Of a DNA stretch of 64,000 nucleotides, positions 33,333 to 42,758 are shown piece by piece. Under the pieces are notes generated by a model. The model was not told the DNA's origin and made no database searches. It saw only the letters and a program-made list of their open reading frames with translations. Origin of the DNA: an uncultured Senegalimassilia sp. (GTDB lineage Bacteria; Actinomycetota; Coriobacteriia; Coriobacteriales; Eggerthellaceae); contig NZ_CAKUAT010000013.1 in the NCBI RefSeq assembly GCF_934636665.1, forward strand, positions 1-64,000. The letters are read 5' to 3'. Numbering within the stretch: position 1 is the first letter of the stretch; each line of letters begins with the position of its first letter. The position numbers were made by a program, and so were the translations under genes.

Positions 33333-35063
33333 GCCCAGCTTCCCGCCGATCTTGCGAACGATAGTGTTGACGAAAGCGGCCTCGGGAACGTTGAGCTTGC
33401 AAGCCGGCACGAACGTCACCGCCAGGGCAACAAGGCCGCCCGCCACAACATACGCCAGGGCTTGCACGATAGATCCGGAAAGCGGGGACACCATCGTCTG
33501 CAGCAGCCAAAGCACGGCACCGCCGGCAGCGGCACCGACACCGCCGAGAACCACCGCCGTAGCCAAAGCACGCGCCACAGAGCGCAAACCGAACGGCCCC
33601 AAGGTGCGTCGCAGATATCCAAACAGGCACACGTCCAAAACCAAATAGAACAGCGCCTCGGCAACGGCAATGGAGCTGATAGGCATAACGTCGGAATGGC
33701 TTGCGGCGAACATGGTCAAGCCGATCTGCACAGCGCCTGCAACGAAATTAAAGCCAGCGAACACGCCCATGCGGCGAAGGCTGGAGAACGTCTTCTGCAA
33801 GTAGGTGTTCACGCCGTACAGAGGCAAGGCAACAGCCCACACGGCCAAGTACGTGGCGATAGCGGACACGTTCTCCATGGTGAAGGCGCCGGCATGATAC
33901 AGGGTGACCAGCGGCATGCTGAACACGGCCAGGTACATGGCGAACGGGATCATGAAGAACAGGATCTGGTTGGTGCCCGAAACGATACCGCGCTTAACAC
34001 CATCCATATTCCCTTCCGCCTGCATATCCGAAAGCTCGGTGAACATAGCGGTGGTGATGGGCACGGCCAAAAACGAATACGGCAGCGTGAACCACAGGCG
34101 CGCATACGCCAGAATGGAAGGACCGTTATCGGCGAAGTTGTAAGAAGCAGCGTTTTGCACCGATACGATGGCGAAGGAGCACAGCATGACAAGCACCGCA
34201 GGAACGCCGATGCCCAACGTCTCGCGAAGCGCCGGGTCGCGCAGGTTCACACGCGGGCGGATACGAATGCCATTGCGCTTGAGCGCGGGCAGCTGAATGG
34301 CCATCTGAATGAACACACCGGCGGGATTGCCGATAGCGATGATGTACAAGGCAAGCTGCTGATCATACGGAGCCACGAACGAGTATACCAAGAACGTGAC
34401 GATAACAATCAGGTTGTTCGCCACCGGAGCGATAGAGGACCACAGATAGTCACGGCTCGCGTTAAGCAAGCCCGACACAATAGCCGAACAGCCATAGAAC
34501 ACGATCTGTATGGCGAAGAACTGGAAGAAGAACACCGAAGTGGCCATCTGCGACTGATCGGAATAGAAGCTTTGCGTGTAGATGACCGCCGAGGGGAACA
34601 GCATGCACAGAAGCGAAACCGCTCCAAGCAACAGCACCACCAACGTAAGCAAGTTTGACGCGTATTCGTTGCCGGCACGCTGCCCCAGCTTCTTCTTCAC
34701 CGAAACGTACACCGGCAAAAACGCGGTGACGATCATGCCGCCGCACACCAGCTCGTAGAGCTGATTGGGAAGGTTATTCGCCACCTGGTAGGAGCTTGAC
34801 AGCAGCGTAGAACCCAGCGCGAAGGCCATGGCCCAAGTACGCACGAAACCGGTGATGCGGGAGACGATGGTGCAGATGCTGATAAGGGCCGCAGACCCGC
34901 CGATGGCGGCGGTGGAGCCTTGGTCGGCGCCGCCCTGAGAAGGGCGAGGATCGCCGGGCGCGGAACCCTCTTCATGCATGGCTTGCTGGGTTTGCGGGGA
35001 AGCGGCAGAGGCCGCGAGATCGGCAGAACGAGTGTGTCGAGCTCGTGCGAGCTTGTCGGACAT
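33327..35063 (-). CDS. murJ: Lipid II flippase MurJ (MviN)
   Basis: MurJ flips lipid II across the cytoplasmic membrane. The 578-residue protein has a polar cytoplasmic N-terminal segment of about 70 residues, then about 14 hydrophobic segments with the MviN signature VSRITGFVRTWAMAFALG, SYQVANNLPNQLYELVCGGMIVTAFLPVYV and FPSAVIYTQSFYS. The start is ATG 35063; longer in-frame options run into the promoter of nadK and lack ribosome binding sites. Its own site (GAGAAAG) is modest. It is divergent from nadK with 63 bp between. Confidence 0.93.
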   Translation of the reverse strand: MSDKLARARHTRSADLAASAASPQTQQAMHEEGSAPGDPRPSQGGADQGSTAAIGGSAALISICTIVSRITGFVRTWAMAFALGSTLLSSSYQVANNLPNQLYELVCGGMIVTAFLPVYVSVKKKLGQRAGNEYASNLLTLVVLLLGAVSLLCMLFPSAVIYTQSFYSDQSQMATSVFFFQFFAIQIVFYGCSAIVSGLLNASRDYLWSSIAPVANNLIVIVTFLVYSFVAPYDQQLALYIIAIGNPAGVFIQMAIQLPALKRNGIRIRPRVNLRDPALRETLGIGVPAVLVMLCSFAIVSVQNAASYNFADNGPSILAYARLWFTLPYSFLAVPITTAMFTELSDMQAEGNMDGVKRGIVSGTNQILFFMIPFAMYLAVFSMPLVTLYHAGAFTMENVSAIATYLAVWAVALPLYGVNTYLQKTFSSLRRMGVFAGFNFVAGAVQIGLTMFAASHSDVMPISSIAVAEALFYLVLDVCLFGYLRRTLGPFGLRSVARALATAVVLGGVGAAAGGAVLWLLQTMVSPLSGSIVQALAYVVAGGLVALAVTFVPACKLNVPEAAFVNTIVRKIGGKLGR

Positions 35064-35126
35064 GAAAATGCGCTTTCTCGTGATGGTATGATTGCTCATC
35101 ATAGCAAACACGGAAAGAGGCCCCGC

Positions 35127-36014
35127 ATGCACATCCTCATCGTGCGTAATAATTCCAACTCGCAGGCGATCGACGCATCGTTGCTGCTGGTAACGTACCT
35201 GGCCACGCAGGGAATCGATTATACCGTGGTCGATTCCTCGAAGCTTGCCTCCCCCCTGGCAGCCCCGGAGCTTTCCGAGCTGTTCGAGCACGGCGTGGAC
35301 ATGGCGGTGGCCTTAGGCGGGGACGGCACCATCCTGCGAACGGCCCGTCAGGTGGGCTTCCACGGCACTCCCATCCTGGGCATCAACTACGGTCGCCTGG
35401 GCTTTTTGGCGAACCCGAACGAATCAGGGGTCATGGAACCGCTGGTTGCGGCGCTTTCCGGCGACGCGGCCCACGAGGTGCGCACCAACCTTGACATACG
35501 GGTGGTGTGCGAAGGCGAAGCCGACCCCTACGCCGATGACGGCGCCGGCGTCGAGCCCGACGAGCCGCGTGAATTCTTCGCGTTGAACGAGGTGGCGGTC
35601 ACCCGCGGCGCCAACGGCCGCATCATCGATTTCGGGTTGGGCGTTTCGGGGTCGCACCTGGCGAACATGCGCGGCGACGGCTTGGTGGTGGCAAGCGCCA
35701 CGGGCTCCACGGCCTATGCGCTGTCGGCAGGCGGACCGCTGGTGGCACCGGGCTTCACAGGCCTGGTTGCCGTTCCCATAGCGCCGCACACGCTGCACTC
35801 CCGCGCAGTGGTCACGGCACCTTCCGACGTGGTTGAAATGGACCTGTCCGAAAACCAGGACGATCGCGACGCCACCCTGTTCATAGACGGCGAGCTGGTG
35901 GAGCTCGACCGACCTTTGCGCCGCCTATACGTGCGACGCGGGGATGTACCCACCACCCTGCTGCGCTACAAGGACGAAGGGTTCTACAACCACGCAGCAA
36001 AGGTGTTCTTCTAG
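35127..36014 (+). CDS. nadK: NAD kinase
   Basis: NadK phosphorylates NAD to NADP. The 295-residue protein has the GGDGT catalytic motif at residues 64-68 (ALGGDGTILRTARQ), INYGRLGFLAN, the NE motif FALNEVAVTR, and the glycine-rich ASATGSTAYALSAGGPLVAPG. The start follows GGAAAGAGG; upstream in-frame codons overlap murJ on the other strand. A hairpin terminator follows. Confidence 0.95.
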   Translation: MHILIVRNNSNSQAIDASLLLVTYLATQGIDYTVVDSSKLASPLAAPELSELFEHGVDMAVALGGDGTILRTARQVGFHGTPILGINYGRLGFLANPNESGVMEPLVAALSGDAAHEVRTNLDIRVVCEGEADPYADDGAGVEPDEPREFFALNEVAVTRGANGRIIDFGLGVSGSHLANMRGDGLVVASATGSTAYALSAGGPLVAPGFTGLVAVPIAPHTLHSRAVVTAPSDVVEMDLSENQDDRDATLFIDGELVELDRPLRRLYVRRGDVPTTLLRYKDEGFYNHAAKVFF

Positions 36015-36034
36015 GAAACACACCCGGTGAAAAG

Positions 36035-36079
36035 GGCAAAGGGCTCGCAGGCCTCGAATAGGCTTGCGAGCCCTTTGCC
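36035..36079 (+). terminator. Hairpin terminator after nadK
   Basis: GGCAAAGGGCTCGCA pairs with TGCGAGCCCTTTGCC (15 bp). The U run after it is short. Confidence 0.65.
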
Positions 36080-36304
36080 ATAGCATGCGGAAACGCCAGA
36101 AGCGAACCCCATACCGTTGACGGATTCCGTAAAAGGCTTTCGCAATAGCGCACGGAAACATCCTGAGCAGGCATATGCAGAAGAGCGCGCAAACGAACGT
36201 CCGCGATTCTGCGGCAACCAACCAGCTGGCACGATGCAGTCAAGCGCTTTACTAGGGAAGACGACAACAGCGCTTGCTGCAAACAGAAAAACGAACCCGG
36301 AACC

Positions 36305-36982
36305 TTACAGTTCAACGCGCTCGAAGAACTCCTTGCCGACACCGCACACGGGGCAAACGAAATCATCGGGCAGTTCGTCGACGTACTCCATATGCCCGCA
36401 GATAGTGCAACGCCAGGCAACCTTAGGCTGTTCGGCGCCATTCGATACGACGGGCGCTGAAGCAGGTTGATCGTCCCCCAGATAGCTGGATGCCTTTGGA
36501 GGCGTTTTGCCGCCCTTGACCTGATGATAGAACGCATACGTCATCGGGGAACCCGCATTGGCGATCTTGGCGCACTCCTGCACCTCCCCCACGAACAGCA
36601 CATGCGTGCCTAAATCAAGCTCGGAGACCACCTTCGCGGAAAACCAAGCGCAGCACTGCTCGGCCACATAGGGCATGCCGGCTTCATCGCGCGCGCTGGC
36701 ATGTTGGGCAAACTTGTCAAGCTCAGTGGAAGTATGGAATCCGAACGTGCCAACCAACTGCATGTCGGCCTGCTCGGACAAGCAAGAAGCCGTGAACCGA
36801 CCAGCTTGACGCACGGCTGCTGTAGTGGCGTTTTCCTTGTTGAGCGCCACGCTCACCTGCAACGGAGATGAAGTGACCTGGGCGAACGTGTTTGCTACGC
36901 ATCCGTAGTCCCTGCCATCGAAACGCGTGCCGATGACATACATGCCGTAGCTGAGCGAATGGAATGCCTGCTTGTCGAACAT
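36305..36982 (-). CDS. Flavin reductase-rubredoxin fusion (high-molecular-weight rubredoxin type)
   Basis: Residues 1 to about 160 are an FMN-binding split-barrel flavin reductase domain (SYGMYVIGTRFDGRDYGCVANTF..QVTSSPLQVSVALNKEN). Residues about 188-225 are a rubredoxin module with the two iron knuckles CTIC and CPVC. This fusion matches the Hrb proteins of anaerobes, which pass electrons from NAD(P)H to A-type flavoproteins or reverse rubrerythrin in oxygen and peroxide defence. A strong TAAGGAGG site precedes the ATG. The promoter region carries a repeated TTATCAT element that may bind a Fur/PerR-type regulator. Confidence 0.88.
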   Translation of the reverse strand: MFDKQAFHSLSYGMYVIGTRFDGRDYGCVANTFAQVTSSPLQVSVALNKENATTAAVRQAGRFTASCLSEQADMQLVGTFGFHTSTELDKFAQHASARDEAGMPYVAEQCCAWFSAKVVSELDLGTHVLFVGEVQECAKIANAGSPMTYAFYHQVKGGKTPPKASSYLGDDQPASAPVVSNGAEQPKVAWRCTICGHMEYVDELPDDFVCPVCGVGKEFFERVEL

Positions 36983-37009
36983 AAGAGCCTCCTTAGTCCC
37001 GCGTTACTC

Positions 37010-37035
37010 GTTTATGATAAATGATAATGTATCCT
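37010..37035 (-). promoter_or_regulatory. Possible Fur/PerR-like operator before the flavin reductase-rubredoxin gene
   Basis: On the minus strand two TTATCAT heptamers are directly adjacent within ACATTATCATTTATCATAAA. The spelling recalls Fur/PerR half-sites, though the two copies are direct rather than inverted. It lies about 30 bp upstream of the start codon. Confidence 0.4.
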
Positions 37036-37214
37036 AGTAGCGTTAGCTTATCACTCCTGTACCATTGACGGGAAGGGCGGGATGACGAAAATCAACTACA
37101 CGCCGCACAGCGCTCTTCACCCCTCCACGCCTTCGACTATACGCCGCTCAGCGTCCCGATTGCGGCGCAAAAGCAAAGCGTTACCGACATGCTGCATACG
37201 AGAACGCCCCAAAA

Positions 37215-37247
37215 TGCAGGGAGACCCGCTTTCGCGGGCCTCCCTGT
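37215..37247 (-). terminator. Terminator of rpmE
   Basis: CAGGGAGGCCCGC/GCGGGTCTCCCTG (minus strand, GAAA loop) is followed by CATTTT. Confidence 0.8.
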
Positions 37248-37287
37248 TGCTTTTTGTGCAGTGCTTTTTGTGCTTAACGCTGTGGTG

Positions 37288-37743
37288 CTATTCGGCAGCG
37301 GTCTCGGCAGCAGCCTCAACCTCGGCCTCTGCGGGAGCCTCGACGGCCTCGGCAGCGGCGGTAGCGGCCTCGATCTCGGCAGCCTTCTCAGCCTCGGCAG
37401 CAGCCTTCTTGGCGAACTCCTCGGCACGCTTGGCCTTAGCGGCGGCCTTAGCCTCGCGCTCGGCCTTCTTGGCGGCCTCGATCTCGGCGGCCTTAGCGGC
37501 GCGCTCGGCCTTCTTGGCGGCCTCGCGAGCAGCCACCTGCTCCTTGGCGGAACCGAACTTGTCGGCGAAGCGCTGGACGCGTCCGCCGGTGTCGACGAAG
37601 CGCTGCTGGCCGGTGTAGAACGGATGGCACACGTTGCAGATGTCGACCTTCAGCTCGGACTTCGTCGAGCGGGTGGTGAAGGTGTTGCCGCAGCTGCACT
37701 TGACGGTGCACTCCACGTACTCCGGATGGATTCCTTGTTTCAT
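37288..37743 (-). CDS. rpmE: 50S ribosomal protein L31 with long Ala/Lys/Glu tail
   Basis: L31 bridges the two ribosomal subunits. Residues 1 to about 68 are a zinc-type L31 (MKQGIHPEYVE..., Cys16-X-Cys18 and Cys36-X2-Cys39, then PFYTGQQRFVDTGGRVQRF). Residues about 70-151 are an extension made almost wholly of Ala, Lys and Glu, first strongly basic and helical (AAREAAKKAERAAKAAEIEAA), then acidic. The usual length is 70-90, so the tail doubles the protein. The start follows AAAGGAG. Monocistronic with its own terminator. Confidence 0.93.
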   Translation of the reverse strand: MKQGIHPEYVECTVKCSCGNTFTTRSTKSELKVDICNVCHPFYTGQQRFVDTGGRVQRFADKFGSAKEQVAAREAAKKAERAAKAAEIEAAKKAEREAKAAAKAKRAEEFAKKAAAEAEKAAEIEAATAAAEAVEAPAEAEVEAAAETAAE

Positions 37744-37962
37744 AGTCTGGTACTCCTTTTACCGTGCCTTGGTTTCCGACCAAGGCGGAAGACAAGCCTT
37801 TGCATTATAGCACGGAAAACGCCGCACACGATGACGTTCGCGCGCGGCGTTCACATGTTTTCCGCGAATGAGAGCCTCAGGGAAAGATTGCCCATGCCAA
37901 CCGCAGGCCGGCACCAAGTCAACGCTCCCCCGCATAGCCTCGCCCGTGACCGATGTTGCGCC

Positions 37963-39264
37963 CTATTCGCCCTTCTCGGCGGCAGGCTCCTCAGACACGG
38001 TGATGTCGGCATGCTCGAGCAGCCAGCGGTTTGCCTTCAGGCGGCCAGCAGTCTCGCGCAGCACGAAGGCCTGGCCGTTGCCCTCCATCTGACGGCGCGC
38101 CGTGGTGGGATCGGCGGGGTTCATGGCGCGGCAGGCGGCCATGATGTCCTCGTCGTCGAGCGTCATCTTCTCGTGACGGAACACCGCGTCGAACGCGTAG
38201 CCCTGCACGAGCATCTGACGGGCCTGTATCATGAGCATCATGCCGAACTGCTGCTCACCGCCCTGCGACTCGACGAACTGCTCGAAGGGGATGCCCTGCT
38301 GGGCAAGGGAACCGCGCACGTTCTGCATAAGCGTGTCGCGCATGGACTCGTACACCTCGTCGGAGATGGTGCCCTGGAAGCGGCGGGAAAGCTCGTCGGC
38401 CACCATGGTCAGCTGCATCTCCTGGTACTGGGCGCGCTGCTCGGCCTGCAGGCGCTCGGAAACAACCTGACGCAGGGATTCCACGTCGCGGGCCATGGGC
38501 ATGTTCTTCTCGATGAACTCCTGGTCCACCTCCGGCACGCGCTTCTCCTGGCACTCGATCACCGTGACCTTGCAGTCAAGCGGCGCCTCGCCCTCGGGCG
38601 CGCCGGGCATATCGAAAGCGAACTCCTTGACGTCGCCCTCGTTCATGCCGATGAGGTTCTTCTCGAACTCGTCGGGCATAAGACCCATACCCAGGATATA
38701 GGTGCGTCCGTCGGTGCACAGGTTGTCCAGGCGCTTGCCGGCCTGGGAGACCTCGAGGGCGATCTTGGCGGCACCGGAGGCGTCGAGCGGCTTGGCGTCG
38801 CACTTCTCATAGGTGGCGAAGCTCTCGGCGAGCTGCTGAATCTGCTGGTCGACCATGGACTCGTCGAAGTTCAGCGGCGGCACGGTGATGGAAACCGGCT
38901 CGTAGCTGGTCAGCTCGTAATCGGGCTTGGGGGTCACCTGCACCTTGAACTCGAAGACCTGGCCGCGCTTGATGGGCTGGTCGATGATGGGCGTGGGCGG
39001 GAACGCCGGGCACAGGTTGCGCTTGTCCACGGCGAACGGCACGAGGTAGTCGATGGCCATCTGCTGGGAAACGGAATCCAGGTCCTTGATGCCGAGCTTG
39101 TCCTCAGCGGCCTGGGCCGGCGTCTGACCCTGCGGCACTTCCACGCCCATGCTCGCGCAGAACGAATAGTGCGCCACGTTGAACGCCTGCGCCACCTCGG
39201 CGGTTGCGGCGGCGGCGGTGAGCTCGATAAGACCGTCCTCGAGCTTCTTCTCGGTAACCTTCAT
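37963..39264 (-). CDS. tig: Trigger factor-like chaperone, divergent N terminus
   Basis: Trigger factor binds the ribosome exit site and chaperones nascent chains. The 433-residue protein has the trigger factor order: N-terminal domain (1 to about 120), an FKBP-like PPIase region (GAAKIALEVSQAGKRLDN...FEKNLIGMNEGDVKEFAFDMP), and a helical C-terminal domain (..ESLRQVVSERLQAEQRAQYQEMQLTMVADELSRRFQGTISDE..). The GFRxGK ribosome-binding signature is not visible; the corresponding part reads SFCASMGVEVPQGQTPAQAA. The PPIase region is also shortened. Family assignment is fairly sure, ribosome binding is not. Confidence 0.82.
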   Translation of the reverse strand: MKVTEKKLEDGLIELTAAAATAEVAQAFNVAHYSFCASMGVEVPQGQTPAQAAEDKLGIKDLDSVSQQMAIDYLVPFAVDKRNLCPAFPPTPIIDQPIKRGQVFEFKVQVTPKPDYELTSYEPVSITVPPLNFDESMVDQQIQQLAESFATYEKCDAKPLDASGAAKIALEVSQAGKRLDNLCTDGRTYILGMGLMPDEFEKNLIGMNEGDVKEFAFDMPGAPEGEAPLDCKVTVIECQEKRVPEVDQEFIEKNMPMARDVESLRQVVSERLQAEQRAQYQEMQLTMVADELSRRFQGTISDEVYESMRDTLMQNVRGSLAQQGIPFEQFVESQGGEQQFGMMLMIQARQMLVQGYAFDAVFRHEKMTLDDEDIMAACRAMNPADPTTARRQMEGNGQAFVLRETAGRLKANRWLLEHADITVSEEPAAEKGE

Positions 39265-39459
39265 GGGATCCCCTTCTGATTGATGATGAAACGCTCACAT
39301 TGTAACGCAACCCGGCGGCATGCGACCCCTGATGCGGCAAGGCCGCAAGCCGTCGTGCCGCGCAGGGCGCGCAAACCGGCTCGGTTAACCCCACGCCCCC
39401 CCCCGCATCGTCGCGCCAAGCAACCGGCGCGCAAGGCATGGCACCCGCGGTACCGTCCG

Positions 39460-42400
39460 CTACTCGTTGGACTTCAGGCTTTCCACCATATCGATGCGGC
39501 GCAGCTTGCCGCGCATGGCAAGGGCCACGATGCCCGAGAACACCATGGTGAGCGCGAACGCGATGGCGAAGCTTGCCGCATGGATATCGCGGCCGAACAT
39601 GACCTGGTCGACCTCTGCAGTGGTGATGACGAAACCCTCCATGAAGATGCCGAGCACCAGGCCGATCGCGGCGCCGATAATCGACAACAGGATGGTTTCG
39701 CGGAAGATGTACGCATCCACCTCGCGCGAGGTGAAGCCGAGCACCTTGAGCGTGGCGATCTCGCGAGCGCGTTCGGTGATGTTGATGTTCGTGAGGTTAT
39801 ACAGCACCACGAACGCCAGCAGCGCCGCGGCGACCACGAGCACCACCACCACGCTATTGACCGACTTGAGCATGGTGCGATAGCTGTCGATGGTCTCATC
39901 GCTGTAGGTGACGGTTTTCACGCCGTCCATGGAAAGCAGCTGGTCGGAGAACGCATCACGGTCTACGCCGTTCCCAAGATCGGCGTAGACGGTGGCGAAC
40001 TCGGCCGGCTGGCCCATAGCCTGCTTGTACACATCGGCGGTGACGTAGGCGTACTGCGCCACGTAGTTCTCCATGATGCCGGCGACGGTCACCGCGCGCC
40101 CATCCCCCACCAGGTTGCCGATGTCGTCCTCGTCGTAGAACGTCAGGGTATCGCCAACGGAAACCCCCAGCTGGCTGGCAAGCTTCTCGCTGATGATGGC
40201 ACCGCTCCCGTCGAGCGTGAGGGCCCGGCCCCCGACGCGCTCGCGCATCTGCACGAAGCGCTGCAGCTGCTCGGGATCCTGAGCGCATACCAACTCAAAG
40301 CGATGCTCCGCACCGTCATCAGGGGCGCACGCGATCTTGTTCTCGGTGGAAACCCAGACGAATTGCTGCCCATCCGAGCCCACCGCATTCGAAACCGCAT
40401 CCTTTGCTTTCTGGTCGGCCTCGTCGGCATCCATGCGCACGATGGTGTTGAAGCTGTACACTTCGCCGTACTGCTTGTCGATGATGTCGTTGATGGCGTT
40501 TTGCAGCCCCAGGCCCGTGAGCAACAGCGCAGTGCAGCCGGCGATGCCGATGATGGCCATGAAGAAGCGACGCTTGTAGCGGAACAGGTTTCGCGCCGTC
40601 ACCTTCCAGCTGAACGTCATCCTGCTCCACAGCGGGCGGATTCGCTCAAGCAGGATGCGCTTGCCGGCCTTCGGCGCACGCGGCAACATGAGCGACGCCG
40701 GGCACTCGCGCAAGGTGGCCGCCGCTGCGAACCACGTTGCAGCAACGGTGATGCCCACGCCCAAGGCAGCGGCGCTTGCGGCCACGCCCGGGTTCACGGG
40801 AGTAGGCATGCAAGGCACCATGTACATGATGGAATACGCTTTCATGATGAACCATGGCAGGAACTGGGAAAGCAGCGCGATGCCCACGGCCGCGCCCACG
40901 CCCGATGCCACCACCGCGTAAACAAGGTACTTCGATGTGATGCGCGCATTGGAGTAACCCAGCGCTTTGTACGTGCCGATGAGCACGCGCTCCTCCTCCA
41001 CCATGCGGGTCATGGTGGTCAGCGACACCAGCGCAGCAACCAGGAAGAACATAAGCGGGAACACCGCGGCGATCTGGTCCATGCGGCCCGCATCGCTGCG
41101 GAAGCTCTCCGCGCCCAGGTTCTTCGAGCGATCGAGCACGTACACGTTGGCATCCTTGTCGGCGATGGCGTCGATCTCGGCCTGGGCATCGGCCAGCTGC
41201 TGTTCGGCATCAGCGAAGCGCTGTTGTGCCTCGGCACGCCTCCCGTCAAGCTCGGATTGGCCGCTTCGCTGCTCAGCCAAGCCGCTTTCGTACTCGGCGC
41301 GACCCTGCTCATAGCTTTGCTGCCCCGCAGCATATTGCGCGCGCCCCGAAGCCAGACGCGCCGCGGCGTCATCGAGCTGGGCCTGCGCGGCGTCAAGTTG
41401 AGCCTGTGCCGCGGAAAGCTGCGCCGCCGCCTGTTCGCGCTGCGCGTCGAGCTCAGCCCGACCGGCAGCAATCTGATCAGACGCGCCGGCGGTTTGCGCG
41501 TCGATTTGCGCGATGGCGGCCTCCAGCTGAGCGGCAACATCGGCAAGCTGGGCCGCACGGGCCTGCTCAAGCTGCGTCTCAAGTTGACTGCGCTGCGCCA
41601 TGGCCTGATCGTATTGCGCCTGTGCGGCGTCGAGCTGGGCCTGGGCCTGCGCTATGGCCGACTGAGCCTGTTCGCGTTGCTCGGCAAGCTGAGCCGTGCC
41701 GCTCTCATGCTGCGCCCGACCGCTTGCAATCTCCGCTTCGCCCTGGGCAAGCTGCGCTTGACTGCTGGAGAGCCGAGCCGCCGCGGAGGAAAGCTGCGCC
41801 GCAGCGCTATCCAGCTGCGCGCTCGCGTCATCCAACTGCGCTTGGGCGTCGTCCATCTGCGCGACGGCGTCGGCCTTCTCGCGCTCGAACTCCGCACGTT
41901 TATCGTCGAGCTCGGCCTGCGCGTCGCGCTGCAGCTGCTCGATGCGCGATGCGGAAAACTGCGGGGAAAGGTCGTTCAACCGCTGCGCCACTGCGTCGAC
42001 GCGCTGCTGATAAGCATCCTCGGGCCACGCTTCCCCAGCCGCCCCGTCGACGGTGAGGAATGCTTCCGTATAGGGGTAATCAGCCGCAAACGCCCCTTCG
42101 GGCACGAACACGAAGGACGAAAGCTCGCCCGACCCAAGGGATGTGGCGCCGGTATTGGTGGTGCACGTGTAATACGAGGACCGCACGAAACCCGTGACGA
42201 TGAAGGTGTGGGTGGTGAACACGCCGTCAAGATCCTGCGTGCCCTCGAGCAGCTCGACGGTGTCGCCGATATGCACCGGGGACGTCCACACGTTGTCGGC
42301 GGAAAGCAAGCACTCGTCGTCCGATTCCGGCCAGGTGCCCTCCACCAAGATAGGCCGGTTCACGTAATCGGCGTTATCGGAATCCACGTGCAGGCCATCG

Positions 42401-42756
42401 TCGCAGCTGCTCGCCTTCGCCGCATCCATATCGAGCGAATGATAGCGAAGCGTGTACTGCGTTCCCGCCAGCTGCGATATGGCATCCGCCTCGTAGGCGG
42501 GCATGACTCCTGATACGCCCTCGACGCCGCGCAGCATGTCGACCTGCTCATCGGACATGCCCAAAGACGACACTACTCGAAGGTCGCACAGCTCGGTGGC
42601 GTCATAATATTCATCCCCCGCCAAACGCATATCGGGGCCGGTCATGCGCAAGCCGGCATAGAAGCCGCAACCGAGCGCCGCCATCACGGCGATGGCCAGA
42701 AACCTCCCCCACGAATGCGTGATGGAGCGCAGAACCTCTTTGCGAAAGGCTCCCAT
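39460..42756 (-). CDS. ABC transporter permease (FtsX/MacB-type) with long extracytoplasmic coiled coil
   Basis: The 1098-residue protein starts MGAFRKEVLRSITHSWGRFLAIAVMAALG (first transmembrane helix), then a globular extracytoplasmic part to about 265, then about 270 residues of Ala/Gln-rich coiled coil (repeats such as AQAQLDAAQAQ, SAAAQLSSAAARL). FtsX-type helices follow (QIAAVFPLMFFLVAALVSLTTMTRMVEEE with GTYKALGYSNARI), with a second MacB-like periplasmic domain and a C-terminal FtsX block (TERAREIATLKVLGFTSREVDAYIFRE). So two FtsX units are fused. The start is 2 bp after the ATPase stop. Export of lipid or peptide substrates is likely; the substrate is unknown. Confidence 0.88.
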   Translation of the reverse strand: MGAFRKEVLRSITHSWGRFLAIAVMAALGCGFYAGLRMTGPDMRLAGDEYYDATELCDLRVVSSLGMSDEQVDMLRGVEGVSGVMPAYEADAISQLAGTQYTLRYHSLDMDAAKASSCDDGLHVDSDNADYVNRPILVEGTWPESDDECLLSADNVWTSPVHIGDTVELLEGTQDLDGVFTTHTFIVTGFVRSSYYTCTTNTGATSLGSGELSSFVFVPEGAFAADYPYTEAFLTVDGAAGEAWPEDAYQQRVDAVAQRLNDLSPQFSASRIEQLQRDAQAELDDKRAEFEREKADAVAQMDDAQAQLDDASAQLDSAAAQLSSAAARLSSSQAQLAQGEAEIASGRAQHESGTAQLAEQREQAQSAIAQAQAQLDAAQAQYDQAMAQRSQLETQLEQARAAQLADVAAQLEAAIAQIDAQTAGASDQIAAGRAELDAQREQAAAQLSAAQAQLDAAQAQLDDAAARLASGRAQYAAGQQSYEQGRAEYESGLAEQRSGQSELDGRRAEAQQRFADAEQQLADAQAEIDAIADKDANVYVLDRSKNLGAESFRSDAGRMDQIAAVFPLMFFLVAALVSLTTMTRMVEEERVLIGTYKALGYSNARITSKYLVYAVVASGVGAAVGIALLSQFLPWFIMKAYSIMYMVPCMPTPVNPGVAASAAALGVGITVAATWFAAAATLRECPASLMLPRAPKAGKRILLERIRPLWSRMTFSWKVTARNLFRYKRRFFMAIIGIAGCTALLLTGLGLQNAINDIIDKQYGEVYSFNTIVRMDADEADQKAKDAVSNAVGSDGQQFVWVSTENKIACAPDDGAEHRFELVCAQDPEQLQRFVQMRERVGGRALTLDGSGAIISEKLASQLGVSVGDTLTFYDEDDIGNLVGDGRAVTVAGIMENYVAQYAYVTADVYKQAMGQPAEFATVYADLGNGVDRDAFSDQLLSMDGVKTVTYSDETIDSYRTMLKSVNSVVVVLVVAAALLAFVVLYNLTNINITERAREIATLKVLGFTSREVDAYIFRETILLSIIGAAIGLVLGIFMEGFVITTAEVDQVMFGRDIHAASFAIAFALTMVFSGIVALAMRGKLRRIDMVESLKSNE

Positions 42757-42758
42757 GG

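Noticed and set aside
40967..42056. Possible CRISPR-like or VNTR array
   Set aside because: The apparent repetition is codon-level repetition of the coiled coil; there are no spacers or conserved repeat units.
39280..42513. Long plus-strand open frame opposite the ABC permease
   Set aside because: Low-complexity Arg/His/Leu translation mirroring the coiled-coil repeats of the real gene.
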